Source: DASSUW01 sp963792385
GTDB lineage: Bacteria > Actinomycetota > Thermoleophilia > Solirubrobacterales > Solirubrobacteraceae
NCBI GenBank assembly: GCA_963792385.1
Contig: CAWBVZ010000011.1
Coordinates: forward strand, 1-64,000
Direction: 5' to 3'
Length of the DNA stretch: 64,000 nt
The translations under genes and the position numbers were made by a program. The notes below the pieces were generated by a model, which saw only the letters and a list, made by a program, of their open reading frames with translations, made no database searches and was not told the origin of the DNA. Numbering within the stretch: position 1 is the first letter of the stretch; each line of letters starts with the position of its first letter. Below, piece by piece: positions 34,674 to 42,482 of the stretch.

Positions 34674-35162
34674 TCAGACCGCGACCCCCACCTCGACAGG
34701 GACGCCGTTCGTGACCATGTCGAAGACGGCGGAGCGCGCCTGGGCGCGCTCGACGATCTCGCGCAGCTTCTCCTCGGGCGCGTCGCCCTTGACCTTGAAG
34801 TTCACGCGGATGCGCGTGAAGCCGTTGCGCACCTCGTCGGAGAGGCCGAGCGCACCGCGGACGTCCATGTCACCCTCGAGCGTCGACTCGACCTCGGTCA
34901 GGCGCACCTTGCGCGCCGCCGCGACGTACACCAGCGTCGTGGTCAGGCACGCCGCGAGGGCGTGAAGCAGGTGCTCGGCCGGGTTGGCGCCGGTGTCGGA
35001 GCCGAGCAGGACCGCGGGCTCGCCGGCGTCGACGGTGAACGCGGCGGCGCGGGCGCGGAACTGGAAGATCCCGAGCTCGGGATTGGCCTTGATCGCGTCG
35101 AGCGTGCCGTACATCTGCTCGCTGTCGACGCCGTTGCGGATGCGGTCGAGGACCGGGGACAT
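34674..35162 (-). CDS. OsmC family protein
   Basis: A protein of 162 residues with the OsmC/Ohr fold. The central helix holds the family Cys in AEHLLHALAACLTTTLVYVA; a second Cys, which Ohr peroxidases have, is not seen at the expected N-terminal place. GSDTGANPAEHLL is the conserved loop. It may be a thiol-dependent peroxidase or a sulfur-binding relative. It heads the operon with the acyl-CoA-dehydrogenase-like and flavin reductase genes. Confidence 0.88.
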   Translation of the reverse strand: MSPVLDRIRNGVDSEQMYGTLDAIKANPELGIFQFRARAAAFTVDAGEPAVLLGSDTGANPAEHLLHALAACLTTTLVYVAAARKVRLTEVESTLEGDMDVRGALGLSDEVRNGFTRIRVNFKVKGDAPEEKLREIVERAQARSAVFDMVTNGVPVEVGVAV

Positions 35163-35193
35163 GGCGGGGGTGCTGCTTGGGAGGGTTGGACGA

Positions 35194-35280
35194 TCAGGCC
35201 GCGCGCAGGTCGGCGGCCCAGAGGAAGAGGCAGGGGAAAGTCGTCGCGGCCATGGCCACGACGAGGTGCGGGAGCGTCAC
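35194..35280 (-). CDS. Small upstream ORF of 28 residues, possible leader peptide
   Basis: A GTG at 35280 with a good Shine-Dalgarno (gaagga, seven bases upstream) opens VTLPHLVVAMAATTFPCLFL then WAADLRAA and stops at 35194-35196, 31 bases before the osmC start. The peptide is hydrophobic with one Cys-Leu-Phe-Leu run. Its position in the leader of a sulfur-type operon suggests either a regulatory leader peptide or a small membrane protein. It may also be non-coding. Confidence 0.4.
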   Translation of the reverse strand: MTLPHLVVAMAATTFPCLFLWAADLRAA

Positions 35281-35398
35281 GTCGTTCCTTCGGTTGGTCT
35301 CGGTCGGCGGCGACGGTCAGGGGTTCACGTCGCGATGGGGAATGTGCCGGATGCGCCCGTAAGCGCAACCGTAGAGTTTTGCGCCGCCGACCCGAGGG

Positions 35399-35695
35399 TT
35401 AGTAATTCAGGGCGGTATCGGGCGCGCTGCGGCGGCCGTGATCGCGCTTCTCGCCGCGCCTGCAGCCATGACCGCCGCGGTGCAACGAGCGGTCGCCGTC
35501 GGAGGTGTGGAACACCTTCGGCTTCGCGCTCGGCGTGGCGGCGGGCTCGTCGGAGCTCGCCAGCGCCGAGGCTCCGGCGGCCAACCCGCCGGCCACAAGC
35601 ACTGCGGCGATCACCGCAACTCCCCGGCGGCGCCGGCGCGGCGCAGGCTCGGGGGCCTCGACGATCTTGTACTCGACGTCATCGAAGCGATCCAC
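35399..35695 (-). CDS. Small membrane-anchored protein
   Basis: A protein of 98 residues: a cytoplasmic part with FDDVEYKIVEAPEPAPRRRR, a membrane helix GVAVIAAVLVAGGLAAGASA and an extracytoplasmic tail rich in His, Arg and Gly with one Cys (GGHGCRRGEKRDHG). The His/Cys-rich tail could bind metal. No family is recognised. It begins 18 bases before the end of the neighbouring methyltransferase gene's stop region and reads in the same direction. Confidence 0.55.
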   Translation of the reverse strand: MDRFDDVEYKIVEAPEPAPRRRRRGVAVIAAVLVAGGLAAGASALASSDEPAATPSAKPKVFHTSDGDRSLHRGGHGCRRGEKRDHGRRSAPDTALNY

Positions 35696-35713
35696 AGGTT
35701 CGATCGTACTCCT

Positions 35714-36481
35714 TCACCGGCGCCGACCCCACGCGATCACCTTGGCCGGGCCGTGGAACCAGCGGGCGGGGTCATCGAGCGCCTCGCGACCGCGGTCGAT
35801 GGCCTCAGCCTGGCCGTGCATCGCGACGGCGCGATCACGCGCCTGCAGCCACGTCAGGTTCCAGAACTGCGCCGGCTCCGAGCCGCCGCGGAAGAGCTGC
35901 GTGTCGAGCTCGGCGTCGACGTCGAGCAGGTCGAGCGCGTCGAGCCGCTCCGGCAGTTCACGCGCCCACACCGGGTTCACCCCCGCGGCGTCCGTCGTCG
36001 CCAGGAAGGCGTCCCACCCGTCGCGGTAGGCGCCGTAGGCGGTCGCCAGGACGGGATGGATGTCGTCCTCCTCGACCATCAGGACGCCACCGGGGCGGAG
36101 GGCGGCCGCGAGCCGCCCCAGCATCTCGTCGCGCGAGGGCAGGTGGATCAGCAGCAGCCGGCAGTGGACGAAGTCGAACTCGCCGCGCGGCAACTCGTCC
36201 ACGGTGAGATCCATCGAGCGGACCTCCAGTCCCGGCGTGGGGGTCTGCTCGAGCAGTCGCACGTCGAGGTCCACGGCCAGCACGCTGCCGCTCTCCCCGA
36301 CCCGCGAGGCGAGCCAGCGCGCGAACGACCCGTGGCCGGCGCCGGCGTCGAGGCAGCGCCAGCCGGGCTGCACGCCCAGCGCCTCCGCGCGCCGGAAGCT
36401 CACGGGGTCGTGGCTCGCCTCGAGCAGTTCGAGCCGGCGCTGCGCCAGCTCCCACGCGTTCGGGAAGGCGTACCGCGTCAT
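35714..36481 (-). CDS. Class I SAM-dependent methyltransferase
   Basis: A protein of 255 residues. Motif I is WRCLDAGAGHGSFARWLASR, with the acidic end of strand 2 in VLAVDLDVRLLEQ, motif II in FDFVHCRLLLIHLP and the post-motif GGVLMVEEDDIHP. This resembles the small-molecule methyltransferases (methyltransferase type 11/12). The acceptor is unknown. Its ATG overlaps the stop of the NmrA-like gene (ATGA), so these two are coupled. Confidence 0.87.
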   Translation of the reverse strand: MTRYAFPNAWELAQRRLELLEASHDPVSFRRAEALGVQPGWRCLDAGAGHGSFARWLASRVGESGSVLAVDLDVRLLEQTPTPGLEVRSMDLTVDELPRGEFDFVHCRLLLIHLPSRDEMLGRLAAALRPGGVLMVEEDDIHPVLATAYGAYRDGWDAFLATTDAAGVNPVWARELPERLDALDLLDVDAELDTQLFRGGSEPAQFWNLTWLQARDRAVAMHGQAEAIDRGREALDDPARWFHGPAKVIAWGRRR

Positions 36482-37317
36482 CGCGAGCGCTCCTTTTCTC
36501 GGACGCCATCCCAGACGCCGGTTGCGGCTGTGTCGTGGGCGTACTCGGCGAAGTCGCGTGGCTCGCGGCCGAGCGCGCGCCGGACGCCGTCGGCCAGGTG
36601 CGCGTTGCGGCCGTCGAGGACCTCGAGGAACAGGTACCGGAGCAGCGTGGCGAACACGGGCGGCACGCGCTGCGCGCTCAGCACGTCCGAGTACTGCTCA
36701 AGTGAGATGCGGTCGTAGCGGATCTGCCGGCGGGTCGCCTCGGCGATCTCCTCGACCGCCTCGGCGAAGGTCAGCAACCGCGGGCCCGTGACCTCGTAGA
36801 CGCGGCCCCTGTGCCCGTCCTCGGTGAGGGCCGCGACGGCGACGTCCGTCACGTCATCGGCGTCGATGAACGGCTCACCTACAGGCCGCGCCGGGAGTGC
36901 GACCTCGCCGCGCACGATCGGCTCGAGCAGGTAGCCCTCGCTGAAGCTCTGGCAGAGCCAGCCCGCCCGCACGATCGTCCAGTCCGCGCCCGACTCGCGC
37001 AGCGCCTGCTCCGCCATCGCCGCACCCTCCTCTCCCCGCCGCGAGAGCAGCACGAGCCGCCGCGCGCCGGCCGCAACCGCCAGCTCGGCGAACGACTGGA
37101 CCGCGTCGGGGCCGTCCGGGAACGCGAGGTCCGGGTGGTAGGAGATGTACGCCCGGTCCGCGCCGCTCAACGCGGCCGCCCATGTCCTGCGGTCGTCCCA
37201 GTCGAACGGCGGCGTGCCGTCCCGCATGCCGACGCGCGTCGGGATGCCGAGGCCCGCCAGCCGCTCGGCAACCCGACGTCCCGTCTTGCCCGTCCCTCCG
37301 AGAACCAGTGCTCTCAC
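36478..37317 (-). CDS. NmrA-like NAD(P)-binding protein
   Basis: A protein of 279 residues. The N-terminal dinucleotide motif ALVLGGTGKTGRRVAERLAG fits the atypical SDR/NmrA family (GxxGxxG). Later parts are LVLLSRRGEEGAAMAEQALR, the WTIVRAGWLCQSFSE region and FIDADDVTDVAVAALTEDGH. Members act as redox sensors or reductases of quinones and similar compounds. The start is GTG 37317. Upstream lies a large palindrome that separates it from the divergent SsuA-like gene. Confidence 0.87.
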   Translation of the reverse strand: MRALVLGGTGKTGRRVAERLAGLGIPTRVGMRDGTPPFDWDDRRTWAAALSGADRAYISYHPDLAFPDGPDAVQSFAELAVAAGARRLVLLSRRGEEGAAMAEQALRESGADWTIVRAGWLCQSFSEGYLLEPIVRGEVALPARPVGEPFIDADDVTDVAVAALTEDGHRGRVYEVTGPRLLTFAEAVEEIAEATRRQIRYDRISLEQYSDVLSAQRVPPVFATLLRYLFLEVLDGRNAHLADGVRRALGREPRDFAEYAHDTAATGVWDGVREKERSR

Positions 37318-37350
37318 GGGGCCGCACGCTATGTGCGTCGGTCCGCTGCT

Positions 37351-37428
37351 CCAAGACCCGAAACCGGTGCTATTTCAGGCATCCCCAGGATCGGGGATGC
37401 GCCGAACAGCCCCGGTTTCGGGTCTTGG
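37351..37428. repeat. Large palindrome with a nested hairpin between divergent genes
   Basis: The perfect 17-base arms ccaagacccgaaaccgg (37351-37367) and ccggtttcgggtcttgg (37412-37428) enclose a second perfect stem, gcatcccc / ggggatgc (37379-37386, 37393-37400), with a six-base loop. It lies 33 bases from each of the two divergent start codons and so covers both promoter regions. Confidence 0.85.
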
Positions 37429-37461
37429 CGCGCTCGCGGTACGCGCCTAGCTTGCTCGGCC

Positions 37462-38472
37462 ATGGCATTGAGACGAGCAATCGTGGTGGCGCTGCTGGCC
37501 GTCGTGGCGATCGGCTGCGGCAGCGATGACTCGAGCGAATCGAGCGCTCAGAAACCGGTGACGATCCGGATGGGCTGGGGCATCCCCGGCGAGGAGATCA
37601 AGTACGTGATGATGGAGCACCCCGAGGTGGCCAAGAACCTCGGGAAGGCGTACAAGATCGAGTGGCAGCAGTTCTCCGGCACCGCACTCGGTGTCCAGGG
37701 GCTCGCGGCCGGGACGCTCGACTGCGCGACGGTCGGCGGCCTGTCGGTCGCCAACGGGCTCGACAAGGGCGCGGACATCGTGATCCTCGGCGAGTTCATC
37801 GAGGAGCGCGCGCCGTACTTCGAGACGCCGTGGGTGGTCCGCAAGGACTCCGGCATCGACTCGGTCGACGACCTCAAGGGCAAGACCGTCGCGACGAACG
37901 CCGTCGGCGGCTCGACCGACTACCTGCAGGACTTCTACATCGAGCAGCAGGCCGGTCTGAAGCCGGGCCGCGATTACAAGAAGGTCGAGGTGCCGTTCGG
38001 CCAGATGCAGGAGACGCTGCTCTCGGGCCGCGTCGATCTGGGGCTGTTCCCGCAGCCGTTCTTCGGAGCTGTCAACGCGACCGGCGACGTCAAGCCGCTG
38101 TTCCGCCTGACCGACCAGATCGAGCAGTTCGTGCAGCTCCTCAACGGCTGCCGGCGCGACTTCATCGACGACAACCAGGACGCCGTCGAGAAGTTCCAGG
38201 CTGACTGGGCGAACGTCGCCCAGTGGGTCGCGGATCCGGCGAACCGCGCCGAGGTCATCAAGGCGAGCGCCACGGCGACCAAGATCCCCGCCGACGTGCT
38301 CGACCACTTCCTGCTTACCAAGCAGGACTACTTCCGGCCCTCGAGCGGCGCCGTGAGCGTCGATGCGCTCCAGGACGAGTGGGACTTCTTCCGCGCACGT
38401 GGCGGGATCAAGCAGGACCTCAAGGTCACCGACCATGTGATCGAGGAGTTGCTGCCGCCTGGCGATCGCTGA
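37462..38472 (+). CDS. SsuA/TauA/NrtA-like ABC substrate-binding lipoprotein
   Basis: A protein of 336 residues. The lipoprotein signal ends in VAIGC. The domain is of the nitrate/sulfonate/taurine-binding type (NMT1/SsuA): VTIRMGWGIPGEEIKYVMME, LAAGTLDCATVGGLSVANGL, KGKTVATNAVGGSTDYLQDF, RVDLGLFPQPFFGAVNAT. It likely binds a small anion or organosulfur compound. It opens a four-gene importer operon. The neighbouring sulfur-type oxygenase operon on the other strand supports an organosulfur role. Confidence 0.87.
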   Translation: MALRRAIVVALLAVVAIGCGSDDSSESSAQKPVTIRMGWGIPGEEIKYVMMEHPEVAKNLGKAYKIEWQQFSGTALGVQGLAAGTLDCATVGGLSVANGLDKGADIVILGEFIEERAPYFETPWVVRKDSGIDSVDDLKGKTVATNAVGGSTDYLQDFYIEQQAGLKPGRDYKKVEVPFGQMQETLLSGRVDLGLFPQPFFGAVNATGDVKPLFRLTDQIEQFVQLLNGCRRDFIDDNQDAVEKFQADWANVAQWVADPANRAEVIKASATATKIPADVLDHFLLTKQDYFRPSSGAVSVDALQDEWDFFRARGGIKQDLKVTDHVIEELLPPGDR

Positions 38473-39232
38473 CGCGAAGATCGAGACGCGCGGCCTGCGC
38501 AAGGTCTACGCGAGCCGCCGCGGCAGCGTGACGGCGATCGACGGGCTGGACTTCTCCGCGCGGCCGGGTGAGTTCGTGTCGATCGTCGGCCCGTCGGGGT
38601 GCGGGAAGTCGACGTTCCTCTACATCCTCGGCGGGTTCGTGGACGCCAGCGAGGGCTCCGTGTGTGTGGACGGCGGGCCGATCATCGGCCCCGATCCCGG
38701 GCGCGGGATCGTGTTCCAGGAGTTCGTGCTGTTCCCCTGGAAGACGGTGATGGGGAACGTCACGTACGGGCTCGCCGAGCAGGGCGTGCCGCGCCGCGAG
38801 CGGGCCGCGCTGGCGCGCCGGTACATCGACATGGTGAAGCTCGGCGGGTTCGAGAAGCACTACCCGAAGGAGCTCTCGGGCGGCATGAAGCAGCGCGTCG
38901 CCCTGGCGCGCTCGCTGATCATGGATCCCGACGTCCTGTTGATGGACGAGCCGTTCGGGGCGATTGACGCGCAGACGCGGGTCGGCCTGCAGGAGGAGCT
39001 GCTCGAGATCTGGGAACGCACGCGCAAGACGGTGGTGTTCGTGACGCACTCGGTCGACGAGGCGCTCTATCTCTCGGATCGCGTGTACGTCCTCTCGCAC
39101 CGGCCGGCACGCGTGTTGGAGGTCGTCGAGGTGGACCTCCCGCGGCCGCGCGACCCCGAGGCGCTGCTGGGCATGCCGGAGTACCGCGAGCTTCATCAGC
39201 GCATCTGGTCGCTGCTCCGTGGCCCGGATTGA
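38459..39232 (+). CDS. SsuB/TauB-like ABC transporter ATP-binding protein
   Basis: ABC motifs are complete: Walker A GPSGCGKST, Q-loop IVFQEFVLFPWKTV, signature LSGGMKQRVALARSL, Walker B VLLMDEPFGAID and switch His VTHSVDEAL. The start is a problem: the family's first strand (KIETRGLRKVYASRRGSVTA) precedes the only normal start (GTG 38528). In frame, after a stop at 38438, there is no ATG, GTG or TTG. A CTG at 38459, ten bases after a strong gaggag, is the best candidate and overlaps the binding-protein stop. The coding length is about 257 residues. Confidence 0.88.
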   Translation: MAIADAKIETRGLRKVYASRRGSVTAIDGLDFSARPGEFVSIVGPSGCGKSTFLYILGGFVDASEGSVCVDGGPIIGPDPGRGIVFQEFVLFPWKTVMGNVTYGLAEQGVPRRERAALARRYIDMVKLGGFEKHYPKELSGGMKQRVALARSLIMDPDVLLMDEPFGAIDAQTRVGLQEELLEIWERTRKTVVFVTHSVDEALYLSDRVYVLSHRPARVLEVVEVDLPRPRDPEALLGMPEYRELHQRIWSLLRGPD

Positions 39233-39974
39233 GCCGCTCCCGGTAGTGACCGTCGCGGCGCTGCTCGGGCTGTGGGAGCTGGCGCCGCGGGTGGGTTGGG
39301 TGCGCGAGCAGTCGGTGCCGCCGTTCTCGGACGTGATGGGGGAGGTCGTCGACGTGCTCGGCCGGCCGTCGTTCCTCGACGACCTCGGCGCGTCGGCCGG
39401 GCGCTGGGCGCTCGGCTTCGGGCTGGCGATTCTCATCGGCGTGCCGCTCGGCACGGTGATGGGGCGGTGGCGGCTGCTGTACCGCGTCGTCGATCCGGTG
39501 CTGGTCGTCGGCTACCCGGTCCCGAAGGCGGCGCTGATCCTGTTGTTCGTGTTGTGGTGGGGTGCCGGGAACGCGTCCCGGATCGCGGTCATCGTCGTCG
39601 GCTGCCTGATCCCGATCGTGATCTCGTCCTACCACGGGGCGAACGCGGTCGCGCCCGGGCTGGTGTGGTCGGCGCGCGGTCTCGGTACGGGGCGGCTGCG
39701 GCTGTGGCTCCGGGTGATCGTGCCGGCGGCGTTGCCGCAGATCCTGTCCGGGTTGCGGCTCGCGATCGGGATCTCGATCTTCACGCTGCTGGCGTCGGAG
39801 CTGCTGATCCGCGGGACCGGCATCGGCGCCTCGATGTTCACCGCGCTCGACAACGGCCAGACGCTGACCGTCTTCGCGATGAGCACGATCGTGGCGACGA
39901 TGGGCTTCCTCGTCGATCTCGTGTTCGTGCGGACGGTGCGGTGGACGCTGCCGTGGATCGAGGGTGACGTGTGA
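39219..39974 (+). CDS. SsuC-like ABC transporter permease 1
   Basis: A protein of 251 residues with about six helices. The EAA-type loop reads NAVAPGLVWSARGLGTGRLR, then LRVIVPAALPQILSGLRLAI. An earlier helix holds WALGFGLAILIGVPLGTVMG. It starts at GTG 39219 inside the end of the ATPase gene and overlaps permease 2 by GTGA. Two different permeases imply a heterodimeric channel, unusual for SsuC-type importers. Confidence 0.9.
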   Translation: MARIEPLPVVTVAALLGLWELAPRVGWVREQSVPPFSDVMGEVVDVLGRPSFLDDLGASAGRWALGFGLAILIGVPLGTVMGRWRLLYRVVDPVLVVGYPVPKAALILLFVLWWGAGNASRIAVIVVGCLIPIVISSYHGANAVAPGLVWSARGLGTGRLRLWLRVIVPAALPQILSGLRLAIGISIFTLLASELLIRGTGIGASMFTALDNGQTLTVFAMSTIVATMGFLVDLVFVRTVRWTLPWIEGDV

Positions 39975-40711
39975 GGGCGCTGGTGCCGCTCGTGGGAGTG
40001 TGGTGGCTGCTGGCTTGGCAGGGCGTGCTCGGCAACGAGTTCGTGATGCCGCCGCCGGACGCCGTGTTCGATCGCGGCCGCGACCTGGTGGATGACGGGA
40101 CGCTCGTCGACGCGACTCTGGTGACGCTGCGCCGGGTCGTGATCGCCTACGCGCTGGCGCTCTTTGTGGGCGTCGTCGTGGGAACCCTGATCGGCTGCGT
40201 GCGCTCGGTGCGGATCTCGCTGCGGCCGGTCGTCTCGTTCCTGTTCCCGACGCCGAAGGTCGCGCTCTACCCGGCGATGCTGATCGTGCTCGGGCTCGGG
40301 TCTGCATCGAAGATCGCGTTCGGGTTCGCCGAGGCGGTGTTCCCCGTCCTGCTCGCGACCGCGGCGGGGACGTCGCAGGTCGAGCCGCGGCTCGTGTGGT
40401 CGGCGGCGGCGCTCGGTACCTCGCGCCGGGCGTCGCTCCTGCGGGTCGTGATCCCGGCGGCGTTGCCGTCGATCCTGACCGGCGCCCGGATCGCGATCGT
40501 GGGCGCGATCATCGGCGTGTTCCTGGGCGAGATGATCGCGGCTGCGGATGGGCTCGGGAGCATGATGGCCGTCGGCTACCGCACGCTCGCCACGACCGAC
40601 ATGTACGTCGCGATCGTGACCGTGTCGGCGCTCGGGTACGGGCTCGACCGGGCGTTTCTCGTGGGGCGGCGGCGGCTACTTGCCTGGAGCGCGGAGGAGG
40701 TGGCGGGCTAA
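39971..40711 (+). CDS. SsuC-like ABC transporter permease 2
   Basis: A protein of 246 residues, paralogous to permease 1. The EAA loop is RLVWSAAALGTSRRASLLRV followed by VIPAALPSILTGARIAIVGA. The binding-protein-facing helices include YALALFVGVVVGTLIGCVRS. It starts at GTG 39971 (GTGA overlap). It closes the importer operon; the DUF3817 gene follows 23 bases later on the same strand. Confidence 0.9.
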   Translation: MRALVPLVGVWWLLAWQGVLGNEFVMPPPDAVFDRGRDLVDDGTLVDATLVTLRRVVIAYALALFVGVVVGTLIGCVRSVRISLRPVVSFLFPTPKVALYPAMLIVLGLGSASKIAFGFAEAVFPVLLATAAGTSQVEPRLVWSAAALGTSRRASLLRVVIPAALPSILTGARIAIVGAIIGVFLGEMIAAADGLGSMMAVGYRTLATTDMYVAIVTVSALGYGLDRAFLVGRRRLLAWSAEEVAG

Positions 40712-40734
40712 GCCGCTTCTAGGATTGCGGGCCG

Positions 40735-41018
40735 ATGAGGACCATGCGGTACATCGCGTTCGCGGAGGCGACCAGCTTCCTCGCCCTCCTGGTGGCGTCG
40801 TATCTGAAGCGCCAAGGCGAGGGCGAGCTGGGCGTCTCGATCCTCGGGCCGATCCACGGCGTGCTGTTCATCGTCTACGTGATCGTCGCCCTGAACCTTC
40901 GCGACCGCGCGGGCTGGAGCTGCCGACGACGCTCTGGATCCTGCTCGGCGCCGTGGTCCCGTTCGGCGGCTACGTCGTCGACTGGTGGCTGGCACGAAAC
41001 GCGTCTCGCGTGGCTTAG
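40735..41018 (+). pseudogene. DUF3817 family membrane protein, one frameshift
   Basis: The first part, RYIAFAEATSFLALLVASYL then GPIHGVLFIVYVIVALNLRD, is a clear DUF3817 N-terminus with two helices. Near 40920 one base (probably C) is missing; in the next frame the expected end LPTTLWILLGAVVPFGGYVV and DWWLARNASRVA follows to TAG 41016-41018. The restored protein has about 95 residues and three helices. The function is unknown. The stop overlaps the convergent surface-protein gene by a few bases. Confidence 0.82.
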
Positions 41019-41679
41019 CCGGCCCGGAAGGTGATGCCGTTGAGGACGGCCGTGGGACGGTTGCCGGGCGTGGTGACGAGGGGAGCGGCGATTGCGCCGG
41101 GGGGGAGCGTCACGCCGGCGGCCGGACTGCCGATCGGGGTCTCGGCGACACCCGCGACGATGATCGTCTCGCCGTCGACCAGCTGGCGGATGCCCCGGCG
41201 GGGAAGATGTCCACGGTCGCCGGCCGGTATCCCGGCGGCAGGATGAACACGATCCCGTCGAAGGCATCGCCCGCCGACGAGGGATTGCACGCCTTGTCGC
41301 CGCCGGGGCCGTTGAATGCCTGCGCCGTGCCTTCGAGGTGCACGATGCCGAGCGGGTCCTTGTAGAACGCGATCGGGTCGGTCGGTGCTCCTGCCGCGCC
41401 CAGGTTGCGCCACTCGCAGTCGCCCTCGCCTCCGTTCCCGAACTCCGGCGGCGTGACCGTGCCGACGAAGCGCCGAGGCTCGACCGGGGCGAGCTCGGAC
41501 GCGCCGACGGCGCCGTCGGCGATGTCAGGGGCGCGGACCTGGCCGTCGACGATGTGCTTGGAGAAGACACTGTCGAGCTCCAGCGCCCACGCCAGCCCTC
41601 CGCCGAGCGCGAAGAACAGCGCGATCGTCGAGATCGTGTTCGAATAGGTCAGCCCGGCCCGGAGCTTTGCGCGGATCAT
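41015..41679 (-). pseudogene. Membrane-anchored surface protein, paralogue A, one frameshift
   Basis: The N-terminus has the leader AGLTYSNTISTIALFFALGG then GLAWALELD. The body has EGDCEWRNLGAAG, FYKDPLGIVHLEGTAQ and FDGIVFILPPGYRPATVDIF. Near 41195 a one-base shift occurs; in the new frame GIRQLVDGETIIVAGVAETP continues to PTAVLNGITFRAG and TAA 41015-41017. About 220 residues. It is paralogous to the upstream gene. The 'DGI(T/S)FRA' end occurs in both. The family is uncharacterised. Confidence 0.65.
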
Positions 41680-41683
41680 CGCT

Positions 41684-42284
41684 TCACTCCGGCTCGGTCG
41701 CCGCTCGGAACGAGATGCCGTCGAGGAAGTAGGCGCCGCTGCTCCCGTCTCGTACCGGTCGGGTCCCCGGCCACGAACACGGTTCCCGCGGGCAGCGTCT
41801 CACCGCCGGCGACGACGTCCTTCGCAGAGCCGATCAGCACGGCGTCCTCACCGTCGAGCGAACCGCCCGGGCCGCCTTGGACCGTGTGAACCTCGACGCG
41901 CGCCGGCCGGTACCCCGGCGGGAGCACGAAGATGCGCTCGTCGTCGGTCTCGCCCTCGACGTCGCAGCGCCCATCGCCGCCGGGGCCGTCGACGACGGTC
42001 AGCGCACCGGCGAGGTGCACGACGCCGTAGGGATCCTTGTGGAAGGAGGGCGGGTTGAACGGCAGCGGTGTCGCGTTCGCGCGGCTCCGCCACAGACAGT
42101 CGCCTTGACCGCCGTTGAGCAGCGCCGGCTCGCCGCGATGCCCGACCACATGGACCGCCGAGTCGACGGTGTTCCGGCCCTCGAGCGCGAAGGCGCTGCC
42201 GCCGGCGACGGCAAGGAAGACGGCGAGCGTGGCGGTCACGTTGGCGTACGTGATCAGCGAGCGGAGGCGGCGGATCATTCTCAT
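41684..42284 (-). pseudogene. Membrane-anchored surface protein, paralogue B, one frameshift near the 3' end
   Basis: The leader is RSLITYANVTATLAVFLAVA then GGSAFALEG. The body has GGQGDCLWRSRANATP, FHKDPYGVVHLAGALTVVDG and ERIFVLPPGYRPARVEVHTV, block by block like paralogue A. Near 41755 a one-base shift is needed; the new frame reads RDGSSGAYFLDGISFRAATE then PE and TGA 41684-41686, five bases before the ATG of paralogue A. The two genes are cotranscribed. Function unknown; the leader suggests export. Confidence 0.65.
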
Positions 42285-42482
42285 GCGCCGACGCTAGGTC
42301 CACCGCCGCACGCCTCGCGACGATGAAAACCCTGGGTTGGCTTACGGATGTGTGACGCCGCGCAACCCGCCCCGCGCCGCCGAGTTGCGCGCACGTCCGC
42401 CGCCTGACACCCCAGCAACTCACGCGCTCCCGCCCGGTTGGAACCCGCAACGTCCCTCCCCAAGTGAACAGGAGCTCAACCC

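Noticed and set aside
38919..40307. A 462-codon minus frame opposite the ABC ATPase and permeases
   Set aside because: Pro/Arg/His-rich shadow of well-supported transporter genes.
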